Source of the DNA: CALMEC01 sp963706315
Lineage (GTDB): Bacteria; Actinomycetota; Thermoleophilia; Miltoncostaeales; Miltoncostaeaceae
DNA length: 64,000 bases
Direction: 5' to 3'
Assembly: GCA_963706315.1 (NCBI GenBank)
Contig: CAVPMA010000015.1
Span: forward strand, 124,001 to 188,000
Shown here piece after piece: positions 25,745-35,105 of the stretch. Position numbers and translations under genes: made by a program. The notes under the pieces were generated by a model, which was not told the DNA's origin, ran no database searches, and saw nothing but the letters and a program-made list of their open reading frames with translations. Position 1 is the stretch's first letter. Each line of letters starts with the position of its first letter.

Positions 25745-26378
25745 GCGCTTCCCCATCGCGGTGCTCGTGTCGGGAGCCGGTACCAACCTGCAGGCCATCA
25801 TCGACCGCCTCCACCGACCGGCCGACTCGCCCGTCGAGATCGTGCTGGTGGTGACGTCGTCGACGGAGGCCCAGGCCGCGGGGCGTGCCCGGATAGCGGG
25901 CATTCGCACCGAGGTGGTCGACCGGGACGAGTACGAGGACCGCGAGTCGCGCGATCGTGCGCTCGCCGACCTGGTCGACGCCGCCGAGCCCGGGCTCGTG
26001 GTTCTCGCCGGATGGATGAGCATCCTGACGCCGTGGTTCCTCGACCGGTTCCCGGATCGCGTGATCAACCTGCACCCGTCGCTCCTGCCCGCGTTTCCGG
26101 GGATGCACGCGATCGACGACGCCCTCGCCTGGGGGGTTCGCTACACCGGCGTGACCGTGCACTTCGCCGATCCCGAGGTGGACGGCGGTCCGCCGGTGCT
26201 GCAGGAGCCGGTGCCGGTGGGTCCGGACGATTCCGCGGAGTCGCTCCGCGACCGGGTGCGCGAGGTGGAGCACCGGCTGCTCTCCGACGCCATCGCGCTG
26301 TTTGCCGCCGGGCGCGTCCGCCGCGACCCGGCGAGACGACGAAGGGTGTTGATCGACATTCAGGAGGGTTCCGGGTGA
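25737..26378 (+). CDS. purN: Phosphoribosylglycinamide formyltransferase
   Basis: Transfers formyl from 10-formyl-THF to GAR. The 213-residue protein has the N-terminal VSGAGTNLQAIID phosphate loop. The catalytic Asn and His are in VINLHPSLLPAFPG and the catalytic Asp in HFADPEVDGGP. The GTG start at 25737 lies inside the end of purM; the stop overlaps the purH start as GTGA. A short basic C-terminal tail (RRDPARRRR) is extra but unremarkable. Confidence 0.96.
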   Translation: MAERFPIAVLVSGAGTNLQAIIDRLHRPADSPVEIVLVVTSSTEAQAAGRARIAGIRTEVVDRDEYEDRESRDRALADLVDAAEPGLVVLAGWMSILTPWFLDRFPDRVINLHPSLLPAFPGMHAIDDALAWGVRYTGVTVHFADPEVDGGPPVLQEPVPVGPDDSAESLRDRVREVEHRLLSDAIALFAAGRVRRDPARRRRVLIDIQEGSG

Positions 26379-27922
26379 AGGTCCGTCGCGCACTTGTGTC
26401 GGTGTCCGACAAGAACGGGCTGGTTCCGTTCGTCCAGGGGCTTGCCGATCTCGGCGTGACCCTCATCTCCACCGGCGGCACCGCCGCTGCATTGCGAGAG
26501 GCCGGGCTGGAGGTCGTGCCGGTCGACGAGGTCACCGGGCACCCGGAGATCCTCGGCGGGCGGGTCAAGACCCTGCACCCCAAGATCCACGGCGGCATCC
26601 TCGCCCGCCCGGGGCACCCGCTGGACGCCGAGGAGATGGCCGAAGCGGGCATCGAGGAGATCGACCTCGTCGTCGTCAACCTCTACCCCTTCCGCGAGAC
26701 CGTCGCCGCCGGAGCATCCGACCCGGACATCGTCGAGCAGATCGACATCGGCGGGCCGGCGATGATCAGGGCGGCGGCGAAGAACCACGCGCGGGTCGGC
26801 GTCATCACCTCGCCGACCCAGTACGACGCCGTGCTCGAGGAGCTGCAGTCGACCGGCGGCGAGCTCAACGAGCACACCCTGCGCTCCCTCGCGCTCGACG
26901 CGTTCCGGCACACCGCCCGGTACGACTCCGCGATCGCCGAATGGATGGCGTTCGACGAAGGCGACTTCGCCGACTTCCTGATGCTCGAGTTCGAGAAGGC
27001 GGCCGACCTCGTGTACGGCGAGAACCCCCACCAGCGGGCCGCCTTCTACGAGGACTACGACGCGCGCACGCATCTGCTCGCCCGGGTCGAGCAACGCCAC
27101 GGCAAGGCGCTGTCGTTCAACAACCTCCTCGACCTCGACGCCGCGCGTGCGCTGTGCGCCGAGTTCGAGCTGCCGGCGTGCGTGATCGTCAAGCACAACA
27201 ACCCGTGCGGCGTCGCCCTGGCCTCCGACCTCAACGCCGCCTACGACCGGGCCCTCGCATGCGATCCCGTGTCGGCCTACGGCGGGGTCATCGCGGTCAA
27301 CCGCGTCGTGGACCTGACGCTCGCCGAGAAGCTGGCAGCGACGTTCGTCGAGGTCCTCATGGCGCCCGGCTACGACAGCGATGCCATGGACGCCCTCACC
27401 CGCAAGCCGAACGTCCGCATCCTCGAGAACCGCGAACGGCGCCGGCGCACGCCCGGTGAGCTCGACCTGCGTCGGGTGGCCGGTGGGCTCCTCGTCCAGG
27501 ACCGCGACACGGAGTCGGAGGAGCGGGAGCACATGTCGGTCGTCACGAAGGCCCAGCCGACCGAGGCGCAGTGGGGCGACCTGCTCTTCGCGTGGCGGGT
27601 CGCGAAGCACGTCAAGAGCAACGCGATCGTGTTCGCACGCGACCTCGCGACGATCGGGATCGGCGCAGGGCAGATGAGCCGTGTGGACTCGACGCGACTT
27701 GCGACCGAGAAGGCCGCGATCGCGGGGCTCGACACGACCGGCTGCGCGGTGGCCTCCGACGCGTTCTTCCCCTTCCCGGACGGGCCGCTCACCGCGCTCG
27801 ACGCCGGTGCGACGCTCATCGTCCAGCCCGGTGGCTCGATCCGCGACGAGGAGGTCATCGCCGCGGTCGACGAACGCGACGCGGTGATGGTCTTCACCGG
27901 TCGCCGCCACTTCCGCCACTGA
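26375..27922 (+). CDS. purH: Bifunctional AICAR transformylase / IMP cyclohydrolase
   Basis: Performs the last two steps to IMP. Residues 1-200 form the IMP cyclohydrolase (MGS-like) domain: RALVSVSDKNGLVPF, ISTGGTAAALREAG, TLHPKIHGGIL. The rest is the transformylase with VYGENPHQRAAFY and VIVKHNNPCGVA, whose Lys-His are catalytic. The C-terminus contains GGSIRDEEVI and ends FTGRRHFRH. I start at GTG 26375 with AGGAGGG upstream and a GTGA overlap with purN; the longer open frame is an artefact. 515 residues, normal. Confidence 0.97.
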   Translation: MKVRRALVSVSDKNGLVPFVQGLADLGVTLISTGGTAAALREAGLEVVPVDEVTGHPEILGGRVKTLHPKIHGGILARPGHPLDAEEMAEAGIEEIDLVVVNLYPFRETVAAGASDPDIVEQIDIGGPAMIRAAAKNHARVGVITSPTQYDAVLEELQSTGGELNEHTLRSLALDAFRHTARYDSAIAEWMAFDEGDFADFLMLEFEKAADLVYGENPHQRAAFYEDYDARTHLLARVEQRHGKALSFNNLLDLDAARALCAEFELPACVIVKHNNPCGVALASDLNAAYDRALACDPVSAYGGVIAVNRVVDLTLAEKLAATFVEVLMAPGYDSDAMDALTRKPNVRILENRERRRRTPGELDLRRVAGGLLVQDRDTESEEREHMSVVTKAQPTEAQWGDLLFAWRVAKHVKSNAIVFARDLATIGIGAGQMSRVDSTRLATEKAAIAGLDTTGCAVASDAFFPFPDGPLTALDAGATLIVQPGGSIRDEEVIAAVDERDAVMVFTGRRHFRH

Positions 27923-27936
27923 CGGGCAGGCGCGCC

Positions 27937-29040
27937 GTGCGGACAGCCGTGCTCGTCGCACTCGCCGCCCTGGCCGCGGGGACGTGGGCGGCGGCAGCCG
28001 CAGCCGTCGACGACCGGGCGGCAACGCCACTCGAGCGCGGTGCGTTCGTCGCCATGCCCGCGGTGTACGACCTGTTCATGGATCAACGCGTCGACGCGAT
28101 CGTCGTCGCGGGGCGGCGCACCCGGGTCGGCCGGACGATCTCGATCCACGGAACCGCGTTCGGCGTCGCGCCCGGCCGGGTCGTCACCGCGCGCCACGTC
28201 GTGAGCCCAACCCGGCGCGAGATCGCGAAGTTGGTGGCGGTCCCCGGGCTGGCGATCCCATCAGACCCCGCGAAGGTCCGGATCGTGGCCACGCGCCCGC
28301 GGACCCTCACCCTCGTCCCGGCTCATGCGCCCGGCGATCCCGACGCGGCCACGCCCTCGCGCGTCAGAGCCAAGGTCGCAGAGCTGAGCGACGCCGTCAC
28401 CGACCTGGCACTTCTGAGGATCCCCGACACCGACGCGCCGACACTCGCGCTCAACGACACGCTCACGCGCGGCACCCCGGCGGCAGTGATCGGCTTCGGC
28501 GGTCAGGCGCAGGGGATACCCGCGGTCCGGGCCGGCACCCTCGACGGTCCGCGAGAGATCGAGGGCACCGACAACGACGGGTTCGGCGGATTCGAGGGTG
28601 AGGTCCTGCCGGGCGACTCTGGCGCGCCGGTCGTCGACTCCGCCGGGCAGGCCCACGGCGTGGTGCTGCGCCTGGACACGAAGACGGCACCTACACCGGT
28701 GATCGCCCGCGCGGAATCGGTGCGGAAGCTCCTCGCCCAAGACGGGGCCACTCCGGCGGAGAACGCCGCCACGAGCCAGTTCCGCGCCGCGATGAGCGCG
28801 TTCTGGCGCCGCGACTACGCGCCGGCAGCGACGAACCTGGCGCTGCTCAACGACGCCGGGCCGGCCATCCCGCTGGTCCGCTACGAGCAAGCGCGGGCGA
28901 ATCGCCTGAAGGACGCCCCGTACGCAGTTCGCGTGCCGTCGCGACGACGCGGCGTCATCCTCGCGGTCGGGGCGATGGCGACGCTGAGCGCCGCCGCCCT
29001 CGGCGCCATTCGGATCCGCCGCCAGCCCCTGCTGCCGTGA
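27937..29040 (+). CDS. Exported trypsin-like protease with C-terminal membrane anchor
   Basis: The 367-residue protein begins with a signal peptide (about 1-23, Ala-rich) and has a trypsin-like core with the triad H87 (TARHVV), D156 (TDLALL) and S228 (LPGDSGAPV). A hydrophobic segment near 339-360 followed by RIRRQPLLP suggests a C-terminal membrane anchor with the protease outside. There is no PDZ domain. Although unrelated to purine synthesis, it begins only 14 nt after purH with no intervening terminator, so it is probably read from the pur message. The substrate is unknown. Confidence 0.82.
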   Translation: MRTAVLVALAALAAGTWAAAAAAVDDRAATPLERGAFVAMPAVYDLFMDQRVDAIVVAGRRTRVGRTISIHGTAFGVAPGRVVTARHVVSPTRREIAKLVAVPGLAIPSDPAKVRIVATRPRTLTLVPAHAPGDPDAATPSRVRAKVAELSDAVTDLALLRIPDTDAPTLALNDTLTRGTPAAVIGFGGQAQGIPAVRAGTLDGPREIEGTDNDGFGGFEGEVLPGDSGAPVVDSAGQAHGVVLRLDTKTAPTPVIARAESVRKLLAQDGATPAENAATSQFRAAMSAFWRRDYAPAATNLALLNDAGPAIPLVRYEQARANRLKDAPYAVRVPSRRRGVILAVGAMATLSAAALGAIRIRRQPLLP

Positions 29041-29060
29041 GGGCGGCCGGAGAACGGCAG

Positions 29061-29066
29061 TAAACT
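29061..29066 (+). promoter_or_regulatory. Candidate -10 box of ald
   Basis: TAAACT (TANNNT) sits 30 nt before the ald ATG, upstream of a GGAGGG ribosome site. This is a conventional leadered arrangement, unlike the leaderless genes nearby. No clear -35 is visible. Confidence 0.35.
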
Positions 29067-29096
29067 CGAGGCGCCGTCGACCGGAGGGTGGTGAGG

Positions 29097-30173
29097 ATGC
29101 GAGTCGGAGTGCCGCGCGAGGTGAAGGTCGACGAGTACCGCGTGGCGCTCACGCCCGCAGGCGCCGACGCACTGGTCGACTCGGGCCACGACGTGGTGAT
29201 CGAGACCGGAGCGGGCGACGGTGCGGGGTTCGCCGACGACGCCTACCGGGCTGTCGGCGCGACGATCGGCGACACCGGCTCGGCCTGGGGCGCCGAGCTC
29301 GTGCTCAAGGTCAAGGAGCCGCAGCCCGAGGAGTTCGCTCTCCTCCGCGAGGACAGCGCGCTCTTCACGTACCTGCATCTGGCGGCGAACCCGGGAGTGG
29401 CGGACGCCCTGCGCGCCGCCGGAACCCTCGCAATCGCCTACGAGACCGTCGAGGACGCCGAGGGCCGGCTTCCGCTCCTCGCGCCGATGAGCGAGATTGC
29501 CGGCCGGCTCTCGGTTCAGGCCGGGGCAAAGCATCTCGAGAAGCCGCTCGGCGGACGGGGGGTGCTGCTCGGCGGGGTGGCCGGGGTCGCCCCCGGCAAC
29601 GTGGTGGTACTCGGCGGCGGCATCGTGGGGATCAACGCGGCGATGGTCGCGGTGGGCATGCAGGCGCACGTCACCGTGCTCGACGTCAACCTCACCCGGC
29701 TGCGTGAGCTGGAGCTCGCGCTCGCGGGGCGCGTCACATTCATCTACTCGACGCGACTCGCGATCGCCGAGCACATCCGCGACGCCGACCTCGTCGTGGG
29801 CGCGGTGCTCGTGCCGGGAGCGAAGGCGCCGCGACTCATCACCCGGGAGACGCTCGGTACGATGCGGCCGGGCGCGGTCATCGTCGACGTCGCCGTCGAT
29901 CAGGGCGGATGCGTCGAGACGACCCGGCCGACGACCCACTCGAACCCGACTTACGAGGTCGACGGCGTGATCCACTACTGCGTCGCGAACATGCCGGGAG
30001 CGGTGCCCGTCACCTCGACCCAGGCGCTCTGCAACGCCACGCTTCCCTACGTCACGACGCTGGCGAACGAGGGCATCCACGCAGCGGTGGAGCGGCACCC
30101 GTCGCTTCGCCCCGGGGTCAACGTCCGGGACGGCGAGATCGTGAACGCAACGGTCGCCGAGGCACTGGCGTGA
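29097..30173 (+). CDS. ald: Alanine dehydrogenase
   Basis: NAD-dependent interconversion of alanine with pyruvate and ammonia. The 358-residue protein opens with MRVGVPREVKVDEYRVALTP. It has the catalytic Lys and His in KVKEPQPEEF and FTYLHLAAN, the Rossmann loop VVLGGGIVGINAA and the CVANMPGAVPVTST segment. ATG 29097 follows GGAGGG; an in-frame GTG at 29088 is possible. A perfect 8-bp hairpin follows the gene. It may link nitrogen and carbon balance, but no regulator adjoins it. Confidence 0.95.
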   Translation: MRVGVPREVKVDEYRVALTPAGADALVDSGHDVVIETGAGDGAGFADDAYRAVGATIGDTGSAWGAELVLKVKEPQPEEFALLREDSALFTYLHLAANPGVADALRAAGTLAIAYETVEDAEGRLPLLAPMSEIAGRLSVQAGAKHLEKPLGGRGVLLGGVAGVAPGNVVVLGGGIVGINAAMVAVGMQAHVTVLDVNLTRLRELELALAGRVTFIYSTRLAIAEHIRDADLVVGAVLVPGAKAPRLITRETLGTMRPGAVIVDVAVDQGGCVETTRPTTHSNPTYEVDGVIHYCVANMPGAVPVTSTQALCNATLPYVTTLANEGIHAAVERHPSLRPGVNVRDGEIVNATVAEALA

Positions 30174-30196
30174 CGCCGGACCGGCGAAGGACGTTC

Positions 30197-30220
30197 TGAC
30201 CACGGGAATGCTCGTGGTCA
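30197..30220 (+). terminator. Terminator hairpin after ald
   Basis: TGACCACG and CGTGGTCA form a perfect 8-bp stem around an 8-nt loop, 23 nt after the ald stop. No T run. The following 140 nt up to sbcD are less GC-rich and contain no gene I can support. Confidence 0.5.
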
Positions 30221-30362
30221 TCCGTGCAAGGGGCGCGGGCGCCATTGCTCGCCCCAACGCGCCCACGGCTCCCTTGCTGGCGGGGAATTTCGACGCTCCG
30301 GACAATCCTCCTGCATGTCGAATCGCCAGTTCTTGTGGCCGCAATCAAGGCAGGGCGGGCTG

Positions 30363-31502
30363 ATGCGGCTGCTCCATACCGGCGATTGGCACATCGGCAA
30401 GCGCCTCTACGGAATGGACCGCCTCGACGACGCCAGGCGAGCACTCGCCGAGGTCGCCCGGGTGGCGCGCACGGCGCAGGTCGACGCGGTGCTCGTGGCC
30501 GGCGACAACTTCGACCGGCGGCTCGTCGATCCGCCCGCACTGGCCGTGTGCCTGGGCGCGCTCGAAGAGCTCGCGGCGATCGCCCCCGTCGTCGCGGTCA
30601 CCGGCAACCACGAGGACCCGGCCTTCTGGGCGCAGCTCGCGCCGTATCTCGCGCCGCGGATCCTCGTCGCCAGCGCCGACGACGTCGTCGGCGTCGACAC
30701 CGCCGCGGGGCGTCTCTGGGTGGGCTGCCTGCCGTGGCCGGAGCCCGCGGACGTCGCCGCAGAGCCCGGCACCGACCGAGCGCGTTCGCGGGGCGACTAC
30801 GCGCAACTCGTTCGCAGCCGCCTCGACGCGCTGGCGGCCGAGCTGCGCGATCGCCGGCGCGAGCAGGACGGGGTCGCGGTGCTGCTGGGTCACCTCATGG
30901 TGAGCCATGGGCTCGCCGGCGGTGGCGAGCGCGAGCTGACGCTCGGGGGCACCTATGCGATCGACGGCGGGTCGCTGCCGCGGGACGTCGACTACGTGGC
31001 GCTCGGCCACCTTCACCGCCCGCAGCCGCTCCCGGGATTCACCGGCCTCGGCCGCTACGCGGGCAGCCCGATGGCGCTGGACTTCACCGGCGACGGTGCC
31101 GCCCCGTCCGTCGCGATCATCGACGTCGGCCCCGACGGGGCGAAGGCGACCGAGTTCCCGATCGCCGGTCGGCGGCTCGTGCGGCTGCGCGGCCGGCTCG
31201 ACGAGCTTCCCAGGCTCGCCGCACGGCATCCGGACGCCTGGTTCTTCTGCGAGGTCGTCGTCGACGAGGTCCGGCTCGATCTCGTGCGCGAGGTCCGCGA
31301 ACGCATCCCGGACGCACTGCGGGTGGAGGCCCTCGCACCGCGGGCGAGCGAGGACGAGCACGGCGGCGATCGTGCTGCGGGGGGCGGAGACCTCGCCGAC
31401 GCCTACGCCGAGTGGCTCGCGCTGAGCGGCCGTGGCCGCGACGGTCGCCTGGTTGACGCCTTCCGGGCGGCGCTCGCCGCGGCAGAGGGCGGCGGCGACT
31501 GA
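30363..31502 (+). CDS. sbcD: Exonuclease SbcD (Mre11-type nuclease)
   Basis: Nuclease half of the SbcCD (Mre11-Rad50) complex that opens hairpins and processes DNA ends. The 379-residue protein has the five phosphoesterase motifs: HTGDWHIGKRL, GDNFDRR, GNHEDPAF, LGHLMVSHG and LGHLHRPQ, providing all the metal ligands. I start at the ATG at 30363; an ATG at 30315 would add 16 residues of unlikely sequence. The stop TGA shares its last base with the sbcC ATG, so the subunits are coupled. Confidence 0.95.
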   Translation: MRLLHTGDWHIGKRLYGMDRLDDARRALAEVARVARTAQVDAVLVAGDNFDRRLVDPPALAVCLGALEELAAIAPVVAVTGNHEDPAFWAQLAPYLAPRILVASADDVVGVDTAAGRLWVGCLPWPEPADVAAEPGTDRARSRGDYAQLVRSRLDALAAELRDRRREQDGVAVLLGHLMVSHGLAGGGERELTLGGTYAIDGGSLPRDVDYVALGHLHRPQPLPGFTGLGRYAGSPMALDFTGDGAAPSVAIIDVGPDGAKATEFPIAGRRLVRLRGRLDELPRLAARHPDAWFFCEVVVDEVRLDLVREVRERIPDALRVEALAPRASEDEHGGDRAAGGGDLADAYAEWLALSGRGRDGRLVDAFRAALAAAEGGGD

Positions 31503-34258
31503 TGCGCCCGCTGGAGCTCAACCTCACCGCTTTCCGTTCCTACGCATCCGAGACGATCGACTTCCGCCCCTACGCCCTGGTCGTCATCTCCGGCGACACC
31601 GGGGCGGGCAAGACCTCGCTGCTCGACGCGGTCGCGTTTGCCCTCTACGGCCGCACCCCGGAGCAGTCGTCGTCGCGTGAGCTCCTCACGCTCGGCGCGT
31701 CGCATGGCGAGGTGCGGCTCACCTTCGAGGCGGCGGGCCGCACGTGGCGCGTCACCAGGCGCCTCGGCACGGGTGCGCCGGAACCGACCCATCTGCTCGA
31801 GGAGCTCGCGGGCGACGGTGGTGAGGCCACCGACCACCTCACCGGCGCCGCCGCGGTCAACGCGCGGCTCGTCGAGCTGGTCGGAATGGGGTTCCCGGCG
31901 TTCACGAGCGCCGTGCTCCTGGCCCAGGGCCGCTTCGCCCAGTTCCTGCAGGCGTCTCCGAGAGATCGGGACCAGATCCTGCGGGAGCTGTTCGACATCG
32001 CGTCGCTCGAGGCGGTTCGCGTCGTCGCGATCGCCCGCAAGGAGGCGGCCGAACGCGAGGTGTCGGTGCTCGCGCGGGAGCGCGAATTGCTGCCCGATCA
32101 CGGGCCCACCGTGCGCAACGCGGTCGCCGTCAGCGCCCGTGCGGCGTCGGCTCGCCACGCCGCGTTGCGCGCCCTTCGGCCACTCGCCGCCGCGGCGGAG
32201 CTCGCGCGGGAGCGCGAGCGGGAGGCGGCGTCGGCCGCAGCGCTCATCGGTGCCGCCCTCGGCGATCTGGCTCCACCGGACGAGCGGCGGGGGCTGGTCG
32301 AGCGCTACGAGGCCGCCCGCCGCGCCGCGCAGACAGCCCGCGCCGACAGCGACGCCGCACAGCTGGCCATGCGCGAGGCGATCGCCCTGCGCGACCGGCT
32401 GCGCGACGACCATGGCGGCACGGCGGCCGAGCTCGCGGCGTTGCGGGGTCTCGCCGAGCGCAGGGCGCGACTCCGGGACGGGTTGCCCGCCGAGCAGGAC
32501 GCGATCGCACGTCACGAGGTCGCACTTGCAGAGAGCCGCGACCGCCTCGACACGCTCCGCGCGGCCGCCGCGGCGGTCGCGCACCAGCGGGACGCGCTCG
32601 CCCTCCTCGCCGAGCGCTCCGGCGAGTTGATCGCCGCCCGGGCCGACGCCAAGGCCGCGGAGCTGGCCGTCGGGGCCGCCGAGGCGCGGTGGGAGGAGGC
32701 CAAGGCATTCGCGCGCCAGGCGACCGACGAGGCCGTGGTCGCCGACGCGGCGCTGGACGAGCTGCGACGCGCGCATCTGGCGGCCACGCTTCGCGCCACG
32801 ATCGTCCCGGGCGCTCCATGCCCGGTCTGCGGTCAGGTCGTCCACGACGCTGGGCACCACGCACCCGACGACCTGCAGGACATCGAGCACGGCGTGCGCG
32901 TGCTCGCAGCTCGCGCCGAGCGGGCGACGCGTGAGCTCGCCGAGTCGGACACCCGGGTCCGCTTGGCCGTCCAGGCGCGCGATGAGGCGGTGCGACGGCT
33001 TGCGGATGCCGAACGGCTGGTGCGCGCGCAGGGCGGCGATCCCGCAGGCGACGCCGCGGGCCCGGCCGCCGACGCGGAGCGGGCGGCTGCGGAGGCCACC
33101 GCACGTCAGGAGGAGGCGCTCGCGCTGGCCGGCGAGGTCGAGCGCACCGCCGGAGCGCTCGCCGAAGCGCGCCGGCGGCTGGACCGCGACCGCGCCGAGG
33201 TCGCCGAGGTCGCCGGCCGGTTGGGGCGCCATGCGGAGGACGACGATCCGCTGGATGCCCTCGAGGGTGCCGTCACCGAGGTGGAGGCGGCGGAGTGCGC
33301 GGTCGCCGTCTCGGGCGAAGCGGCGAGCCGGCTGGCCGGGGTCGCGGCCGAGACCGACCGCGCCGTCGCGCGGTTCGAGCGTGAGGATCTCGGAGAGGTA
33401 CGCCAGTCGCTCACGGTGCTCGCCACCCGGCTCGGCCTCGACCCGATCCCGCCGGACATCGAGCCGGCCGACCTGCCGTCACGAGCCGATGAGCTCGTGA
33501 GCCGCGCCTCGCTCGCACTGCGCGAGAGCGAGGCGCGGGCCGAGCGGGCGCGGGCCGAGGCGAGCTCCCTCGCGGAGATCGTCGCCGGCCGCGGAGCACC
33601 ACTCGGCGTCGACGCCCCCGCCGACGTGGCGCCGTGCCACGAGGAGTCGGCCCGCATGCTCGCCCACGCCCGTTCCGAGCTGGCGGCGGTGGAAGACCAC
33701 GCGTCGCGGGCACGGCGGCTCCTCCGCGACGCAGCCGCCGCGACCGCCGAGGCCGACGTCCACGCCCAACTCGCCGTCGACCTCCAGGCCAACCGCTTCC
33801 CCCGTCACCTCCTGGCGCGGTTCCATGAGCGCCTCGCGTCGGGCGCGTCCGCACGCCTGCAGAACCTCTCGCGCGGCGCGTTCGGCTTCGCGGGCGCCGA
33901 GCCGGACCCGCTGGCCGTCGTCGACCATCGGCGGGGACGGCGCACTCGCGGTGCCGCCACGCTGTCGGGCGGCGAGCGGTTCCTCGCCAGCCTCGCGTTG
34001 GCGCTTGCCCTCGCCGACATCGCGAGCGGGTCCTCCGGCCGGCTCGACTGCCTCTTCCTCGACGAGGGCTTCTCGTCGCTCGACGACGAATCGCTGGAGG
34101 TCGCGATCGAGGGGGTCGAGCGCATGGCCGACGACGGCCGCCTGGTGGTGGTGATCACCCACCTCCCCGGCATCGCCGAACGGCTCGGCGCGGAGATCCG
34201 CATCCGCAAGGACCCCTCCGGGACGAGTCATGTCGTCGACCGGGCGCTCCTCGCCTGA
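31502..34258 (+). CDS. sbcC: Exonuclease SbcC (Rad50-type ATPase)
   Basis: The 918-residue SMC-like ATPase has Walker A GDTGAGKT (31-38), a Q-loop region, two long Ala/Arg/Glu coiled-coil arms, and a zinc-hook CPVCG near residue 440 at the apex. The ABC signature LSGGERF near 820 and Walker B LDCLFLDEGFSSLD follow. All elements of a Rad50-type tether are present; it is shorter than the 1048-residue E. coli protein because of shorter coils. It works with SbcD, encoded immediately upstream. A hairpin follows the gene. Confidence 0.95.
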   Translation: MRPLELNLTAFRSYASETIDFRPYALVVISGDTGAGKTSLLDAVAFALYGRTPEQSSSRELLTLGASHGEVRLTFEAAGRTWRVTRRLGTGAPEPTHLLEELAGDGGEATDHLTGAAAVNARLVELVGMGFPAFTSAVLLAQGRFAQFLQASPRDRDQILRELFDIASLEAVRVVAIARKEAAEREVSVLARERELLPDHGPTVRNAVAVSARAASARHAALRALRPLAAAAELAREREREAASAAALIGAALGDLAPPDERRGLVERYEAARRAAQTARADSDAAQLAMREAIALRDRLRDDHGGTAAELAALRGLAERRARLRDGLPAEQDAIARHEVALAESRDRLDTLRAAAAAVAHQRDALALLAERSGELIAARADAKAAELAVGAAEARWEEAKAFARQATDEAVVADAALDELRRAHLAATLRATIVPGAPCPVCGQVVHDAGHHAPDDLQDIEHGVRVLAARAERATRELAESDTRVRLAVQARDEAVRRLADAERLVRAQGGDPAGDAAGPAADAERAAAEATARQEEALALAGEVERTAGALAEARRRLDRDRAEVAEVAGRLGRHAEDDDPLDALEGAVTEVEAAECAVAVSGEAASRLAGVAAETDRAVARFEREDLGEVRQSLTVLATRLGLDPIPPDIEPADLPSRADELVSRASLALRESEARAERARAEASSLAEIVAGRGAPLGVDAPADVAPCHEESARMLAHARSELAAVEDHASRARRLLRDAAAATAEADVHAQLAVDLQANRFPRHLLARFHERLASGASARLQNLSRGAFGFAGAEPDPLAVVDHRRGRRTRGAATLSGGERFLASLALALALADIASGSSGRLDCLFLDEGFSSLDDESLEVAIEGVERMADDGRLVVVITHLPGIAERLGAEIRIRKDPSGTSHVVDRALLA

Positions 34259-34275
34259 CCGGGACCCTCGGGAAA

Positions 34276-34304
34276 TCCGCGGCCCGGACGGCCGAATCCG
34301 CGGA
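34276..34304 (+). terminator. Hairpin after sbcC
   Basis: TCCGCGG pairs with CCGCGGA (7 bp) 17 nt after the sbcC stop. The loop itself contains GGCC and GGCC that can extend the structure. The second arm is part of a 10-bp palindrome ATCCGCGGAT. Confidence 0.4.
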
Positions 34305-34363
34305 TGCGCGCCACCACACCGCCGGGCGATGCTCGCCGCGACGTGCAGATCGAGGAGGCGCCG

Positions 34364-34930
34364 ATGGACGCACGCGACCCCGTCGACCGGGTCCCCAAAC
34401 CAATCAGCCCCGGACCGGAGATGGACGCTCTCGCCCGCTTTCACCGCGACGTCACGTGGACCGGGACCATCTCCGAGGACGGCATGGGTCCCGGGACGCC
34501 CGCGATGACGGCCACCGGGAGAGGGAACCACGTGTGGATCCAGGACGGGCGCTGGATCGTCGGTACCTACGAACAGGACCAGCACCTCCTCGACGGCACC
34601 TTCGTCCTGCGGTGGCAGCTGCACTGGGTCGCCGGCTGGGATCCGGCGGCCCGCGAGTATCGCGCCACCGTCGCCGACAACTACGGCCACGCCGAGGTGA
34701 TGCACGGCTGGATCGACGGCGACCGCCTCACGTTCGAGAGCGTCGGCACGCCGTACGTCCGGGTGCGCCTGGTGTGGGACATCGGCGACGCCGGCGTCAT
34801 GAGCTGGCGCAACGAGTGCTCCGTCGGCGGCGAGCCATGGTCGCTCGTGGAGGAGTACGCGTGCACGCCGGTCCCGATCCGGACGGACCGGGCGCGCAAG
34901 GAGGCGGCGCGGCAAGCTTCGTCCGGCTGA
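34364..34930 (+). CDS. DUF1579-like protein
   Basis: The 188-residue soluble protein has the pattern of the DUF1579 family: LARFHRDVTWTGTI, then TATGRGNHVWIQDGRWIVG, DQHLLDGTFVLRWQLHWVAG and a C-terminal EEYACTPV. The family folds as a beta-barrel like lipocalins and has no established reaction. ATG 34364 is preceded by GAGGAGG. It stands alone between sbcC and the S9 peptidase. Many aromatic residues along the strands suggest a hydrophobic ligand site. Confidence 0.7.
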   Translation: MDARDPVDRVPKPISPGPEMDALARFHRDVTWTGTISEDGMGPGTPAMTATGRGNHVWIQDGRWIVGTYEQDQHLLDGTFVLRWQLHWVAGWDPAAREYRATVADNYGHAEVMHGWIDGDRLTFESVGTPYVRVRLVWDIGDAGVMSWRNECSVGGEPWSLVEEYACTPVPIRTDRARKEAARQASSG

Positions 34931-35105
34931 TCACGTGGTTGATCGAGGCTATGGCCGAACCTCGAGTGGTTCGGCACGCGGAACGACTGGCCGGTCGCGC
35001 TGCTCGCCTGCGTGATCTTCGACGTGCTCGGCGGCGCGCACGGTGGCCGATCGCGACCTCGCCGAGCGGCGGCCCTGCCAACGGTGACCGCGCGGACGCT
35101 CCCGG
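34931..35105 (+). other. Intergenic stretch with a possible coding remnant
   Basis: Between the DUF1579-like gene and the S9 peptidase. In one frame, about 34971-35045, the sequence reads NLEWFGTRNDWPVALLACVI and then FDVLGGA, which looks like part of a small membrane protein. It follows a TGA and runs into low-complexity sequence. It could be a decayed gene fragment; I cannot support a gene. Confidence 0.25.

Noticed and set aside
26012..26374. N-terminal extension of purH by 121 residues
   Set aside because: It overlaps purN in another frame and is Arg/Gly-rich; the GTG at 26375 has a strong ribosome site and the family N-terminus.
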